64,000 bases of DNA from Sclerotinia nivalis (GCA_029531795.1 JAPEIS010000001.1:4960001-5024000), one strand, 5' to 3'; shown: positions 24,980 to 37,692, counted from the first letter of the stretch. Notes: a model not told the origin generated them from the sequence alone. Program-made: numbers and translations.

Positions 24980-25491
24980 ATGAGATGAGATGAGATGAAG
25001 GAAAAGAAAGAAAAAGAAGAAAAAGCCAGATAACAAACAACCTTTAGATAACATCACCACAATCACCACAACCACCACAATCTTCCCATCCAAAACATGA
25101 TTGAGATGAGTTTTCATATTTCTTATGCACCTACCTACTATGCTATGTATGCTTTTCAATAAACCTCCCCTTTTCCTTGATATCTTCCACCGAAAACCCA
25201 ATGCTAAAATCCCGCCTGCACCATTTTTGTTTTGATATCCATCCCGCCATCCCCTATCCATTCAGTAATCCAAGTAATAAAACAAACTCCTTTTATGTAT
25301 GCATGCGAGAGCAACACGTAAATAGCCAGGCCACCCTCGTAAAAGACTCGCTATCCACCAAATGCACTTATTCACCTCCCAATTCGCAAATTTTGTCTCC
25401 AGCTTCCATCCAGTTTTCCATTGTTCGTCCCATATGTATCCATGATACTATACCACACTCATGAGAAACCCCTTCAATTATTCAAAACTTT

Positions 25492-26730
25492 TCACTCTCC
25501 TTCCTGATCCAGCAATCCACCCAACATCTCCAATGCCCTTTCACTTCCTTCTCCACTCAACACAACTGCTCCCGCTCTCGCGGTACTCAAGTATGATAAT
25601 TCCTGTCCAAAAACATTACCACCCTCTTCCTCTGGTTTATCATTCAACCTCATCTCATCCACCAATTTTCCTGCTACGCCACAAACAATTCCTGTACTCT
25701 CCAGTGGTAAATCCACTAGATCAAGGAAAATAGGCACTAGATCTACATCGGTATCACCTTGGATCGAGGAACCGAAGAGAGGAAGGAGAGTTTTATCAAG
25801 GAGGAGAGAAGAGCCCTCTTCGAGAGAGATGGTGAGGGAGAGGAAAGTGGGTTGATGGATAAGTGCGGAGACGATAGACATGTAGAGACGAGTGTTGATT
25901 GTATCGAGGGGAGAGGAAGTATGCGCACCGTTGCCGTTGCCGTTGGAAATTGCTCGTTCTTCAATCATACGATCTCGACCCGAACATTGAACTAGGCGTA
26001 AACCTGGCTGTACGAAAGGCTTCACATTGCGACGTTTGAGATGTTTGAAAGTGCGGGCTTGGAGTTCGGCAATATTGGATGGAGGTGGGGTGGAAGGAGG
26101 ATTGTAGTTGGAGTTGGAACTGGGGCCGCGGGAATGGGAGGGGGTTGGAACGACGTAGGCGGAATCTTCTTCGGAGAATTCAAAGCCGCGGGATAAGAGG
26201 GTTTGGCCCACCGTATGACGATCTTTGGATGGGACGAGGATGAAATCAGTGTAGTAGGTGGTGATGAAGAAGATAGGAACGCCAGCCATCGCGAGAGGTG
26301 AGGTGAGATCCATGACTCTTTGACCTGCATCAGTGCCAGTACTGTCAACAGAGAAAACAATGTAGCTATCAGTTGATATTTGAACTTTGTTATTCTCATC
26401 TTTGGCTAATGTATTGATAATTGGTTGAAAGACAGTCTCAGCCCAAGATTTATGACAGACAACTGAGCATTCAATTGGAGTTACACTGATATTGAGAAAA
26501 CCATGCTCTTGGTCGAATATAAGACTATTTTCCTCATCTTCATTCTCATCTGATGGGCCTGCTTCCTTGTATGGTAACAGTACTCTCAAGATTGGCTGCA
26601 GTAGCAAAGAGTATAGAGGCAATGGTATGTGGATCAGGCTGAACTCGCCGTCCTGAAATTGATTAGTGATTGTTTGGAGTGTATGTAGATTATCTCGAGT
26701 GTCATTGTTGTAGATTTTGAACAAATCCAT
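25492..26730 (-). CDS. ACT-domain protein, CASTOR-like, about 412 aa
   Basis: Single exon. MDLFKIYNNDTRDN at 26730 is taken as the start; an upstream in-frame ATG at 26778 would add 16 residues (428 aa). The protein has an N-terminal domain with SVTPIECSVVCHKSWAE, then SPLAMAGVPIFFITTYYTDF and ILVP (about residues 145-170), which has the look of the ACT domain that follows SVTPxExSVV in the CASTOR/GATS group of amino-acid sensors. A Ser/Pro/Asn-rich linker (about 200-235) precedes a second lobe with VQPGLRLVQCSGRDRM and a C-terminal LVDLPLESTGIVCGVAG segment that resembles a further ACT-like repeat. Animal CASTOR1 binds arginine and inhibits GATOR2 upstream of TORC1; whether the fungal protein senses an amino acid is unknown. 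No enzyme domain is attached. Confidence 0.78.
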   Translation of the reverse strand: MDLFKIYNNDTRDNLHTLQTITNQFQDGEFSLIHIPLPLYSLLLQPILRVLLPYKEAGPSDENEDEENSLIFDQEHGFLNISVTPIECSVVCHKSWAETVFQPIINTLAKDENNKVQISTDSYIVFSVDSTGTDAGQRVMDLTSPLAMAGVPIFFITTYYTDFILVPSKDRHTVGQTLLSRGFEFSEEDSAYVVPTPSHSRGPSSNSNYNPPSTPPPSNIAELQARTFKHLKRRNVKPFVQPGLRLVQCSGRDRMIEERAISNGNGNGAHTSSPLDTINTRLYMSIVSALIHQPTFLSLTISLEEGSSLLLDKTLLPLFGSSIQGDTDVDLVPIFLDLVDLPLESTGIVCGVAGKLVDEMRLNDKPEEEGGNVFGQELSYLSTARAGAVVLSGEGSERALEMLGGLLDQEGE

Positions 26731-29700
26731 AATAGATAATTTGGTTGAGAGAAGTAACTGTGAAGGGATTGAAAGCAAGAAGAAAAGTAGTCATCTGGGA
26801 GCCCTGTTGTTGTCCGAAGATGATCTCGGCATTTGATCTTCCACGAGACTTATTCATATGTTTGAAGGGAAAAAGACAATCACTTTCCCCTAAAAGACTA
26901 AGTGAATTTGGGAACTGGGTGATGAATGGTCCAGAGTAGACTACATTATAGTTTTTGGATCAAGACACCATTCAGATGTATCCATCTTCCAGCCCTTATG
27001 CAAGTGACAGCCCGACAACAACATCCTAATTCCCATTCTCCCCTTGGCTCTTCAACAGTTAATTGAATTAAAGTTTACTCACAATGAATGATATTTGAGC
27101 ATTCATAATGCTTCTCGTTTCCCCAGTTTTTGGCTTTCCTGCCAACGGCACAGTGCCAGGGATTTATGCAAGACGACCCTCCTGGGATATAGTACCTTGC
27201 AGCTACCCGAAGTAAGAGAACCAAAGCGGGATAACAGGACTTGGAAGTTTCGGAGTTCTGTAAGAAGCCTATCTTCAATTGAGGAAGTTGTCTCGAGTTG
27301 GCAGGGTCAAGTCAATTGGGTTGGCGTATTTAATGTTCGAACTTGAATGAGGAGAGTTTTTCGAAGAACAAAAACAAGATAAACAAAGGAGGAGCTTTCC
27401 CTAAACATCAACAGCGGGGTAATTTCAAAATCAATTGAGAAATTTCAACGACTCAAATGATCCGTCCACAAACGCATGAAGTTGAAATCCCACACGCAAT
27501 AAGACAAAAGCAGAATCTTTGTCTCAATTCAGCTGATCGTTGGCCAAAATAACTTGAATTTCTCTCTTTGCGACTTGGTGAAAGTTTTTATCCTTTTCGC
27601 AAAAAAGCAATAGTCATTCAGGAACTCTTAGGTAGTAGTGGAAGTTCTTAACTGAAAGCTATCTCCTGCATAAGCCACAAACGACGCAACAAATGATGAT
27701 GTGGGGGTACCTTCGGGCGATGAAATTTCGTTGAAGTGGTTCTCTACACGTTCTTGCTGCAGGACCCTGCAATGAACCGACGCAAATGCAAAAGGGTCGT
27801 TCAGTGAAAAGACGTGGATAGGGTGTATGGTATGTATGTATGGGTATGGTTGGTAGCGAAAGAAAGTTCCAATCTTGCTTGCATACAAGAGGGGCGGGGA
27901 CTTATGAGATGCTTTTCCGAGCGGAGAATTTCTTTGATTGTGTTCCAAGGAATGGAATTGCGACGGGATATGCAAGATGGCTTGTCAAGGTTACTGGCGC
28001 CTTGTAAAATAACTTATATTGGTCTTCCTGCAGCAATTGCCAGCTCAGATGGGAATGGGGAATTGATATAGAGATAGATGAATTGACAAGTAAAATTGTA
28101 AAGTGAAGAAAGCAAATTCTCTTTGTTCTCATCGAGTCATCAGGTAACTTTAAGACTCATTGTTTCAATCTTCGTGGACACTATCAAATGGATCAAATTG
28201 TAAAGAGCCGACGAGCGGGACCACCCATACCTAATAATCTCTTTCGCTGGGTTGTTGATAAGGAAGAGGTAATACAGAAAGGCTTTATTAGTGAAGCATT
28301 ATGGTATATCTCCATGTGGTGGAGACGAAGAGTTTCCCATCCATTCACTGATTGTACCACGAAAGTGGGATGATTGGTTGGATTGAGGTGAGTGAGATTA
28401 GGTGGGCGATTAGGTTAGTTGGATTAGATGAGACAAAAGTTGTTACTGACGAGGTTTTTACTAGAAGCGACCTAGTTCATTAGAAACCCCGTGCTTTCTT
28501 TAGGTTAGGAAGTTCTTATTTTTATGGAACTAATCCCCGATACAGACAAACTTCTCTCCTTTTACAACAAAAATATCATGAGGAACCTTGAGCTCGTGAT
28601 ACTTAACTCTCTACCATTGAGTGAGTAAGAGATCACAAGAGAGACGAAAGATCCAGGACAAAGATACCTACCTAGGTATCTAATACCTTTTCACGGAATT
28701 TGACCATGAAATTCATGCGAACACCACAACCATAATACGCAGAATGATGACATTCAACCCCGTTGGATTATGTTTCGCAGCTATGCACACCATGGGTAGT
28801 ATTAATAGATGTATGTACGGATAAGCTGCAAGCCCATCTCAAAGTATTATAGTGGCTACAGGATGGGAAAGTACACAGCACAGAGAGCACGAATCGCGGC
28901 ATAGATTAAATTGTCACATTATTTGAGCTGAGGTAACAGCATATTACTAGGTATTACCAAACACTCTTTCTAATCATGGTATCACGACGTTTAAATTGAT
29001 ATATAGCCTTCTTCTAGGACAATATATCACCACATTTATCACTCACAACATATATTCGGATAGTATATTGGTGGAATTAGAATTGTACCTTTTAAAATTA
29101 TATGGCTTACTGTCCAACCATGAAATGAATCTCGATTGCCACACATTGTAATAGAGGAAGGTTGAGTCCGAACGATTGTTGAGATTCAAAGATCCTGACT
29201 GCAACACGTCGTTCCATCATTTGGTCCTGACATTGTAGAATCCTTGTGAAAATCATGACTTGAACTTCTGACAGTCTCACCGCAATTGCCGCCCCGCTGA
29301 TAGATAGGGAAAATGGAATTGTAGGTCTAGGCGTTATTGATTCAATTTGTCCTTCTGAAATTTTGTCCCGGGAGTGAAACCGAACGTCCTAAAATGGTGG
29401 TTATCGCCGCCATCTACATTATCTTGAGGCTTGACCAGACAGGATTCTCCAGCGTCAGCTTTCAGTATGTAACATATCAGATGTTGGATAACATGATTAA
29501 GTCGCATTGGGTGTTATCATGTCAGTTCTCGCATTCTATTCTTACAATTTGGAAATTGGGTCGTAAAAATTTGCCTTTGCACCGGTTAGATGCGGTTGCA
29601 CAAGAAGGAAATCCAACCAATACTCCTTTTTTTTCGTATATTTTACATGCTATTATTTTTGTGGCAAGGTACTCCGCTTTTAATGACGATGCGTGGGGAA

Positions 29701-29771
29701 GCTTCATATAACCACATTCTTTCTATCCCGAACTCTCAACAGAAAAACCGCTGATCGCGTGTATGAAAACT
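26731..29771. other. 3-kb intergenic region, no gene seen
   Basis: 5' flank of the ACT-domain gene and 3' flank of the CID gene. Open frames on both strands are short, lack coding-like composition and do not splice into anything recognisable. No RNA gene is seen. Confidence 0.55.
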
Positions 29772-31535
29772 TCATGACCAACCTCTTCCCCTAAAATTTC
29801 CTCTGCCACCCCTGCCTTGTCCCCCATAGGAATTGTTCCATCCTTTGTGGTAGCCTCTCCCTTGACCTCCCTGTACCGGCGGTTGCCAACCTGTGGGCCC
29901 AGGAGGATAGCCTCCCGCAGTTTGTTGAAAATTTGAAGGAACGTTGGGTGGTGGAGGAGGTGGCGGAGGAGGCCATTGTGGATTAACAGGGTTGAAAGGC
30001 ATGTTTGGGAATGGTGGATGTCCTGGAGGAGGAGGCGGTGGCCACGGCATTGAACCTTGATGTTGAGCAAGATTTGGAGGGAACGCTTGAATGAAGCCTT
30101 GCTGGTACGGCTGATACGGCATTTGTGGATTCGCATATGTTTGATTTGAGGGGAAACCGCTCTGTTGGACAGGTACGGCCGCATTGTAAGTCTCGAGCGT
30201 TTGTAGCTCTCCGTTTCCTGTAGGTCGATTGGGAGAGTCACCCTCGCCATGATCTTTACCATTATCGCCCGATGCGCCGTAATCTTGTCGCCTGCCCCTT
30301 GAAGTTGATCTAGAGTATTCATTGTGCTTGGCATGTCTTTCGTAATCAGGGGATGGTGAGCGCGAAGAGCTGTATGAGCGTCGTCGCCGGCGACTCCTGG
30401 AGCTTCCCTCGGACCCCTCTGATTCACTATGACGCCGTTTTCTCTGCGGACTCAAGCTTCTACTTTGACTGTGTTGGTCGCGCTCACTAATAGGTTCGAG
30501 TCCCTTGCGCCGTCTCTTCATCTTCTCACAAAATACTCTCGACCACCCATAGTAACCCTCTCCATCGATTATCTCGCCGGTAATCTCGTCCAGGATAATT
30601 GGCTGACCGAGTTCGTCCACATCACACACACTTCTTTCATCTTGGCCAGGGTCCGCACCAAAAATAGTTTGAACATCATCTAAAAGAGCTTTCACGGCGA
30701 TGACAAGTTCTTCATCCGCGGGTCCGGCAACAAACTGCAATGGCTTAACCATGTCTGGATTTATCGGTCTGGTTGAGTTTGGAACGATATGTGGCATCAA
30801 ATTTCCAGCGGGCAAGTCGAACCAGGGCATCAATGCGTCTCCATGCATTGCTGGCATAACAAATGGTGCGGTCTTGGTTAACTTCGGTCCAAGTCCTTGC
30901 TCTCCATTTTCCGTAGACCCAATCAATTCTTCTGTGAACTGTCCGACCTCTGAAGCGATTTTTGCAGCTTCACGCAGCTTTCCGATGTATTCGTTGGAAT
31001 AATATCCTTTTTCCTCCCATATATCAAGTAAATCTTGAATCTTTTGCTGATGCTTCGGACAATCTTTAAACGATGCTGTGCTTCCGAGTAGATTGACCAA
31101 TACAGGTAGAATTTTGCCACAAACAGATGCATCGTTGGTTCGGTATTTGCAATGGTAAAGGATGTCGTTGAGAAGGTAGAGTATGTGCATGCGCTTGCGC
31201 TTGATTGAAGGTTCGCCGTTTGAATATTTTGTGAATGATGTCGTAAATACTGTTAAATATTTTCCCAGTGCTGTGAATCTTGCTGTAGATTGTACAATGT
31301 GCTCCAATATCCATTGCTTGCATTTCTATCCTCGAGCACGATTTAGTTATCGCATAGTTATATCCATTAGAGTGTATGATCAAACCTGGACATTTATTGA
31401 CGAGCATCGCAGTATGACGTTGTTCAAATGGCTATGAAAGTCTGCGATAGCTTCTCTTGATACTGGCGTTGGATCGCGTCGAAGGAGGCTTGCAGAAAAT
31501 GAGGCTTTCACTATGGCAAGCTGATGCGATGCCAT
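29772..31535 (-). CDS. CID (RPR) domain RNA-processing protein with RS and RGG regions, 567 aa
   Basis: Exons on the minus strand: 31535-31386 and 31325-29772; the intron is GTTTGA..ATAG, phase 0, inside the CID. Residues 1-150 form the CTD-interacting domain: MASHQLAIVKASFSASLLRR, then KCKQWILEHIVQSTARF, MHILYLLNDILYHCKYR, LPVLVNLLGSTA and KIQDLLDIWEEKGYYSNEYI. Then come a short central region, an Arg/Ser-rich tract (about 310-350, SRSRRRRRSYSSSRSPSP), a Pro-rich stretch with PPPPPPG and PPPPPPPP runs (about 440-500) and a Gly/Arg box (GQGRGGRGNFRGRGW). This order resembles CHERP/SCAF-type factors that couple the RNA polymerase II CTD to splicing or 3'-end processing. It is not Seb1/Nrd1, which is encoded separately at 52.4 kb. 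The nuclear role is inferred. Confidence 0.88.
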
Positions 31536-32083
31536 TGTCGAGAAGTTGTTGAAGACTCAAGATGTTTGTATGAACTTTGACATTTGCGACAAAGTTAATA
31601 GAATTTAAAGAGAAGAGTTGTTCTAAGACGGGATTAGAAACGGCTTTGGGTTCGACTTTTTTTGGAAGTGGGATGGTTAAATGAGATCAAATGAAGCTCA
31701 AGGATTTCGCGATAAAAGGTCCAGATTCGCTAGAGCGTGCTAATGAAAGGATGCCTTATAAGATCTTACCTTCACCAATCCAACATCAATGATGCATTCT
31801 CTCCAGTATTATACATATATTCTATCAAGATTCGTGTTTGCTCATAGTTTGATGGGAAGAAGTATCATGTAAATGTTATATCAACGGCAGCAAAGCAAAG
31901 TAAAGTAACAGTGTGTTTAAAGATTCACATAATCTGCGAATTCGGTAGGAGTTGAGTTCTGTGGAATTACTCTAACATATCCACATATATATATTTATAC
32001 AGGAGCACCCAGCGCGCCAATACCAAATCAATTTGCCGTAATAATCATCGCTTCATTATTTGACGATAAAGGAGTCGCTCAAT
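31536..32083. other. Promoter-sized gap between two minus-strand genes
   Basis: Upstream DNA of the CID gene and 3' flank of the small mitochondrial protein gene. No further gene is seen. Confidence 0.6.
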
Positions 32084-32667
32084 TTAACTGAATCGATCGC
32101 CCTTTCTCGACCTAAATGGTTCCGCCGGCTCATATTTGCTCTTCTCTCTTACACGTTGTCCCTCACTCTCTGGTGCATGGCTTGTCGGCGCAGGCTCAGT
32201 TGTCGAAACTTCCTGGCTTGGGGAACCGGCACTGTCTGATTTGGCTGGTCCACCATTGCTTCCCGACCCCGCGTAACCACCTGTTCTGCCAGAGTATTCT
32301 AGGGCTTCTTGCTGCCTCTTGCGTTTCTGATCTGCCTCAAATCGCGCAGCTCTATCTGCATTGATCGATTGCTTTGCGAAATAGTATGCTGTTCCGCCGG
32401 CTGTAATTCTTTGTTAGTACTTGATTGTCGAAGATGACTTTGTCCATCTTTCAAAGCATACCGACACATAGTGAGCCCCATCCAACCCTGAATACATCAT
32501 GTTAGTCGAGATTTATTATCAATAGATGAAGACCTAGATATGAAATTTGTGGCAGTACCAGAATGATTTTACCTAGATTATGTTAGCTATCTCCGCCTAG
32601 GACGACCATTGCTCATTGCTCGCTCATTGTTATCCGCAACAGCAATTAAGTCACTTACAGTGTTCAT
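32084..32667 (-). CDS. Small DUF4748-like, probably mitochondrial protein, 121 aa, micro-exons
   Basis: Exons on the minus strand: 32667-32659 (9 nt), 32572-32559 (14 nt), 32487-32462 (26 nt) and 32400-32084; spliced phases 0, 2 and 1 fit exactly. The product begins MNTVKSFWVGWGSLCVAGGT, then AYYFAKQSINADRAARFEAD and QKRKRQQEALEYS. One short membrane-type helix followed by YYFAKxxINADR and a basic coiled segment is the pattern of small fungal DUF4748 proteins. The rest is a Ser/Pro/Glu-rich tail ending RKGDRFS. It was too fragmented for an open-frame search: the first 16 codons come from three tiny exons. Mitochondrial membrane location is an inference from the family look; the role is unknown. 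The micro-exon choice is the least certain part; the last exon is firm. Confidence 0.72.
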
Positions 32668-33535
32668 ATTGAAGGTGTACTTGAACTTTAATATGCTTTC
32701 ACACAAAGAGAGAGTATTGAAAGTGCTGTATTAAAGGAAACAAGGTGGTTCGAATAACGTGGTTTGCTTTATTTATTATACAAAAAACTTTCTATTAAGT
32801 CATCATCATAATGGTACGATTATGTTTTTAGAAATGCTAGCCTTGTCGCCTTCAATATCAGATAATTGCGCACCTCCAGCCTTTAACCTTTAACCTTTAA
32901 TAAACCTCTGATCAAATCTGGCGGATCTTTGAAAACAACTTAAACAATCCAGGCCGACCCCTGTAATTATTAGTGCCGCGAAGCCACAATGAGGGATGTA
33001 CACAGTGAAAGTGAACATTTGAACTCAGTTATCATTCACAGAATAGACCAACAACAACATAATTTGACCCCTCTCTATCACATTTAACTTCTCCCGGGGA
33101 AACCAACCAACGCTCTCTTAAACGTCCATTCACTTTTTTACTTCCAATTTTACTATAGTATATTTCTTTTTATGTTTATGATAACGAAATTAGAGGAACC
33201 CCTAGACAACTCCACACACAACAGAACTGGCTGGCCTGCGAGGCTATAATTTATAGGCCACACGAGCCATTTCCAATGACGACGAGCTTGACATTGATCC
33301 TCTGATATTAGAGGGCCCTCTTTTGAACAAGGGGATAGAACTCTTATATTCAGTCGCATGCGACATTATTGTTCCTAGTTTGCAGTTTGCAAAGCATACA
33401 TCATGGAGGAGCCAGAGAAAGAGAGTCTAGATGGCTCGTCCATAGTAGGAACATAATTTATAGTGTTATGAATAGCCTGCTAATACTTGACTTATCTAGA
33501 AACCGGTCTCGTCTCTGCGGTCTCATTTCGAACAA
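32668..33535. other. Divergent promoter region
   Basis: Between the small mitochondrial gene (minus) and the 5-phosphatase gene (plus). It contains TTTAACC iterations (32881-32900) and one ATCAGATAA GATA-type site (32857-32865), about what chance predicts once per window. Confidence 0.6.
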
Positions 33536-36500
33536 ATGGCAAATGCCCAACCGACCAGTAATACGGTAACCAGAGGAGTATCTCCAAAAGGTTTGAGGAA
33601 TATTGCAAATTCTGGAGATACTGCCAGAGCAGCGCCAACCATACCAAATCGACCGGAGACAGTATCGCATTTGGCGGAGTCAGTTCAAGCTGCGAGAGGT
33701 CGTGATGCAGAAGCAAGTGATGTTACACTGCGGCCTCCGCGTGCCAATGGCGGTCGAAAGTTATCCCCGTCGCCCACTCGTGTTATTTCTTCAAGGCCAA
33801 CATCAACTGCTCCTCCCGCTGTTACTGTTCAACCGCCCCAGTCACCTCAAAAGATACAAAGTTCAAATGTTTCATTGGCAAACATCCCGGCATATTTATC
33901 TACAGATGCACCCTTCTCAGCCTCGTTCAATACTTCTTCCCAAGGACATTTCAAAATTCCTAGTCGATCCAATACACCCTTGTCGGATACCAAAAACTCA
34001 TCCTCTTACCCGTCTTCGCTCCCGCCCTCGCCACCTCCTCCTAGACGATCGGGTGAAGTGGGAAGGAACTCCTCTTTTAGAGCAGGACCTCCACCGATCA
34101 ATCGCGCCGACAAACCTAAGATATCGAGTAAACCAGTAGGCTTCAGTTCAAGTGCAGAAAGTGTGAACTTGGCTCCTATATCTGTCCAAATACCTATAGA
34201 AAAAACGTCCCCGTTTAGTAGCCCTCCAAGTAGCGGAGGAAGCATTGAAAACGAATATCCGGTAGCGCCTCCCGTGCCGCGGAATAGGCCACGGCCAATC
34301 TCATACACTCCTTCATCTAGGTCCTTCGAGCCTCCACCTAGACACCATGGGGTTTCAAGTAGGCAGAGAGATCAGGAGGCGAATGGTCTAGGGCGTAGTC
34401 TAATATCTCCACAGTTTACAGGGGGTGACCGAAGACCTGCGTTACCTAATAGAGCCCATGCGACACCAGAAATTTCCAGCAATCGGCCTATGCCACCGCC
34501 ACCTCCTCGACCTCCTGTTGACAGATCAAGACCGCCAGTGACTAATGCTATGCCGACTGATAATGGACTAAATTCAGCGACCCCTCAAAAAAGAGTTCTC
34601 TCGAACCCTACGGCACAATTGCAAACTCCCCCAAGATCTCATGGAAGATCCATGACGGTTGATAGGACAAGCGACAGAACGCCAGCCGAATTTAGGACTC
34701 CGATTGTTTCTGTTTCAACTAGAACTGACCCTCGCCCATCGATTGATGTCCCTTCTACTCCAGTGACTAGGGAAGGCCTGTCTTTCAAGGCAGGTGAATA
34801 TCCTGACACCTCTCACTCGAACCGTAGGCCTCCATACTTCGCTAAAGGGACATACGAAATTCCGACAAAGTACGATACTCGCATTTTAGATGTGTGCGGA
34901 GAATATGTGTGTACAACTGGTCACATAACCAGGGTTTGGAGTCTATTAGACAGTGGATCATTAATGACCCTACCCCATACTGAAGGAATCAAATTTGTTT
35001 CCGTAGCTTTTAAGCCAGCTGCGGAAGTGCAAAATGAGGGCTCAAGGCTGTGGTTAGGGAACAATATTGGAGACCTTATTGAGGTTGATATTTCAAGTGG
35101 AAACATTGTTACAAGCAAGTCAAACGCCCATACTCGGCGTGAGATAATAAAGATTTACCGACATTCGAAGGAATTGTGGACACTTGATGATGGTGGAACA
35201 CTGCATTTATGGGCTCCAGACGATACTGGCGAACCCAACCTGACCAATCCATCTCAGAGCTATCGACTTCCCAAAGGGCATACATTCTCGCTGGTTGTTG
35301 ATGACGAATTGTGGTATGTAGCAGGCAAAGATATCCGAATTTTTATCCCAACACTGGATGGAAGTTCTCAGTTTCAAGTATTACAGCGTCCCATTTATCA
35401 ACCAGATGCGGGCGAGATAACATCGGGCGCTGTCATAAATTCCCAGCCTGACCGCATATACTTTGGTCATGTTGATGGAAAAGTAAGCATATATTCTCGG
35501 CATGATTACGCATGCTTAGGAATAATTAATATCAGTGTCTATAAAATCACATCTCTTGTAGGTGTAGGTAGTAATCTTTGGGCTGGCTTTAGCACCGGTA
35601 TGGTATATGTATACGATACTACTCACACTCCATGGCTTGTAAAAAAAGATTGGCGTGCTCACCATGATCCACTCATTGGCCTTTTCGTCGACCGCAGCAG
35701 CTTTTGGATGCTTGACCGGGAACATGTTATCTCCTTAGGCCAGGACAATATGATACGAGCATGGGATGGAATGCTTCAGGATGATTGGATGGAGCAACAG
35801 ATGCAATCACAAGAAGCAGATTTTTGCAAGCTCACCCCAGTCAAGACTTTGGTCATGACGTGGAACGCGGGCGCATCTACGCCATATCATCTTCAACAAT
35901 CCGATCAGGATTCAAGGTTCTTGCCTCAACTTCTCCAAGACAGCGACCGGCCAGATATATTGGTCTTTGGATTCCAGGAATTGGTTGATTTGGAAGATAA
36001 AAAGACGACTGCCAGTAAGTACCCTGCCAACCTCTACGACTTCTTTTTAACCATTTGGTAGAAAGCTTCTTCAAATCCAAGAAGAAGGAGAAGGATTCTG
36101 ATCATGAACACATGAGCCACCAATATCGAAATTGGCGAGACTTCCTCATCCGATGCTTAGATGATTACGTTCAGGGTGAAATATACCACTTGCTTCACAC
36201 GGCAAATCTAGTCGGTCTATTCACGTGTGTATTTGTTAGATCGCCTCTTCTACCTCGAATCAAAAATATTAATGCCGCTGAAGTCAAGAGGGGAATGGGT
36301 GGGCTTCACGGGAACAAGGTAAGAGTTGTTGCAAAATTTCTGCTAGTAACATGAGTTTCCTAACGTACATTAGGGTGCACTGATTCTTCGATTTGTCCTG
36401 GATGATACGTCGATGTGCTTCATCAACTGCCATCTTGCCGCTGGGCAAACCCAAACGAAAGATCGTAACACCGACATAAGTATGATCCTTGAAAGCCAGG

Positions 36501-37202
36501 TTCTACCTGCAGAACGTGATCACAGTGTTCGCATAGATAGTTTCGTAGGAGGCGGTGATGGAACAATGATCCTCGATCATGAAATTTGCATCTTAAACGG
36601 TGATTTGAATTACCGTATCGATACTATGGGCAGAGATACCGTGGTTAATGCGGTCAAGGCCAATAACCTTGGAAAACTTCTTGAGCGAGACCAACTGCTT
36701 GCCTCAAAACGCAAAAACCCTTGGTTTCGATTGCGCGCTTTTCATGAACTACCCATTACTTTCGCGCCGACCTACAAATACGACGTAGGAACAGACAATT
36801 ATGATACAAGTGAGAAGAAAAGAGCACCTGCCTGGTGTGATCGATTACTTTACCGTGGGCACAATCGGGTGGAGCAGCTCGATTACCGTCGACACGAGGT
36901 TCGTGTATCTGATCATAGACCAGTAACTGGACTATTCAACATGGTTGTCAAGACTATTTCACCCCAGAAGCGTGCCTTGAAATGGGAGGAATGTCTGCAG
37001 AACTTCAAAAGGTTGAAAGAACAGCTTGGTTCTGAAGCAAGGTAAGCATATTTCACAGTTTTCAGTCGTCTGTGAGTGCATTATAGTTTACCAACACTAA
37101 TCGACCATTAGGCTTGATTATCTTACAAATGTTATGGGTTTCGATCTGCAAACTAGTAAACAAATAGTTGCCTCGGGCCCAAGAACTTATGGGAGCTGCT
37201 GA
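33536..37202 (+). CDS. WD40 plus inositol polyphosphate 5-phosphatase, 1164 aa
   Basis: Exons 33536-36014, 36062-36318, 36374-37041 and 37112-37202. Residues 1 to about 420 are a disordered Ser/Pro-rich region with poly-Pro (PPPPPRPP). About 430-760 is a beta-propeller (for example RLWLGNNIGDLIEVDIS, KELWTLDDGGTLHLWAPDD and NLWAGFSTGMVYVYD). The catalytic domain begins VMTWNAGAST (about 771) and has all the family motifs: FGFQELVDLEDK, FINCHLAAGQTQTKDRN, ILNGDLNYRI, APAWCDRLLYRG and VSDHRPVTGLF. These supply the Mg-binding Glu, the catalytic His and the Asp/Asn pair of the apurinic-endonuclease-like fold, so the enzyme should be active on 5-phosphates of phosphoinositides such as PI(4,5)P2. 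It lacks a Sac1 domain, so it is not a synaptojanin (Inp51-53). The architecture resembles WD40-type 5-phosphatases of plants and fungi; likely a membrane-trafficking or actin role. Confidence 0.93.
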
Positions 37203-37692
37203 GTGAGCCCATCAACTCCTAGCTAGAGGTCTGGATAGAGAAGCAGCGTAAAAGACATATATTAAACTTCGCCATGAGTCAAATATCAAAACACGAATGG
37301 TAGCGACGTGCTCTAGCGGTACTCAGCACAAGGTATGCGGCACGATATGCCACAAATTATGGGAGATTTAATGAATGGGCACGTGATGAATAGTTGGGAG
37401 ACTCAAATAGCACAACGTCATAATGTATGAGCCAAGCCGGTGTGTCTGGTCCTGGCACTTCGCATCTTGGCCCACTATTCAGGAACGTCCCCGCATCATA
37501 GAAAGTGATATCCATCAATAGATTGGCATATTTAGAGGTGGCAATGACGATATCAAGGGGAAAGAAAAGGCACTTCAATTGTTTGTACCTAAAAATTCGC
37601 GTGGCTTTACAGGTAGAAGCTTGTTGATAAGAGTAAATATCAATCAAATATTCCCACAATCACATTTGCTTCTTCTTTTCAAGCGTGTACCA
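37203..37692. other. Intergenic, 5' flank of the GFA gene
   Basis: No gene. An open frame reads into it from the GFA gene (in-frame ATG at 37579), so the true start could lie there, but the added residues look like leader sequence. Confidence 0.55.

Larger units (their letters stand above)
20986..25491. other. 4.5-kb gene-poor, repeat-rich region upstream of the opsin
   Basis: No intact gene is supported. It contains four simple-repeat blocks, listed separately, and a stretch at 23.4-24.2 kb that reads like a decayed coding region. The opsin promoter must lie at its left end. Confidence 0.6.

Noticed and set aside
24656..25261. 201-codon minus-strand frame with HPSI repeats
   Set aside because: Direct translation of the GGAT microsatellite and A/G-rich flanks.
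29337..29711. 124-codon frame
   Set aside because: Starts at TTG, no domain, no splice partner, and lies in 3' flank of the CID gene.
32857..32865. ATCAGATAA GATA-type site upstream of the 5-phosphatase
   Set aside because: A single copy is what chance predicts in 64 kb; no iron-related neighbour.
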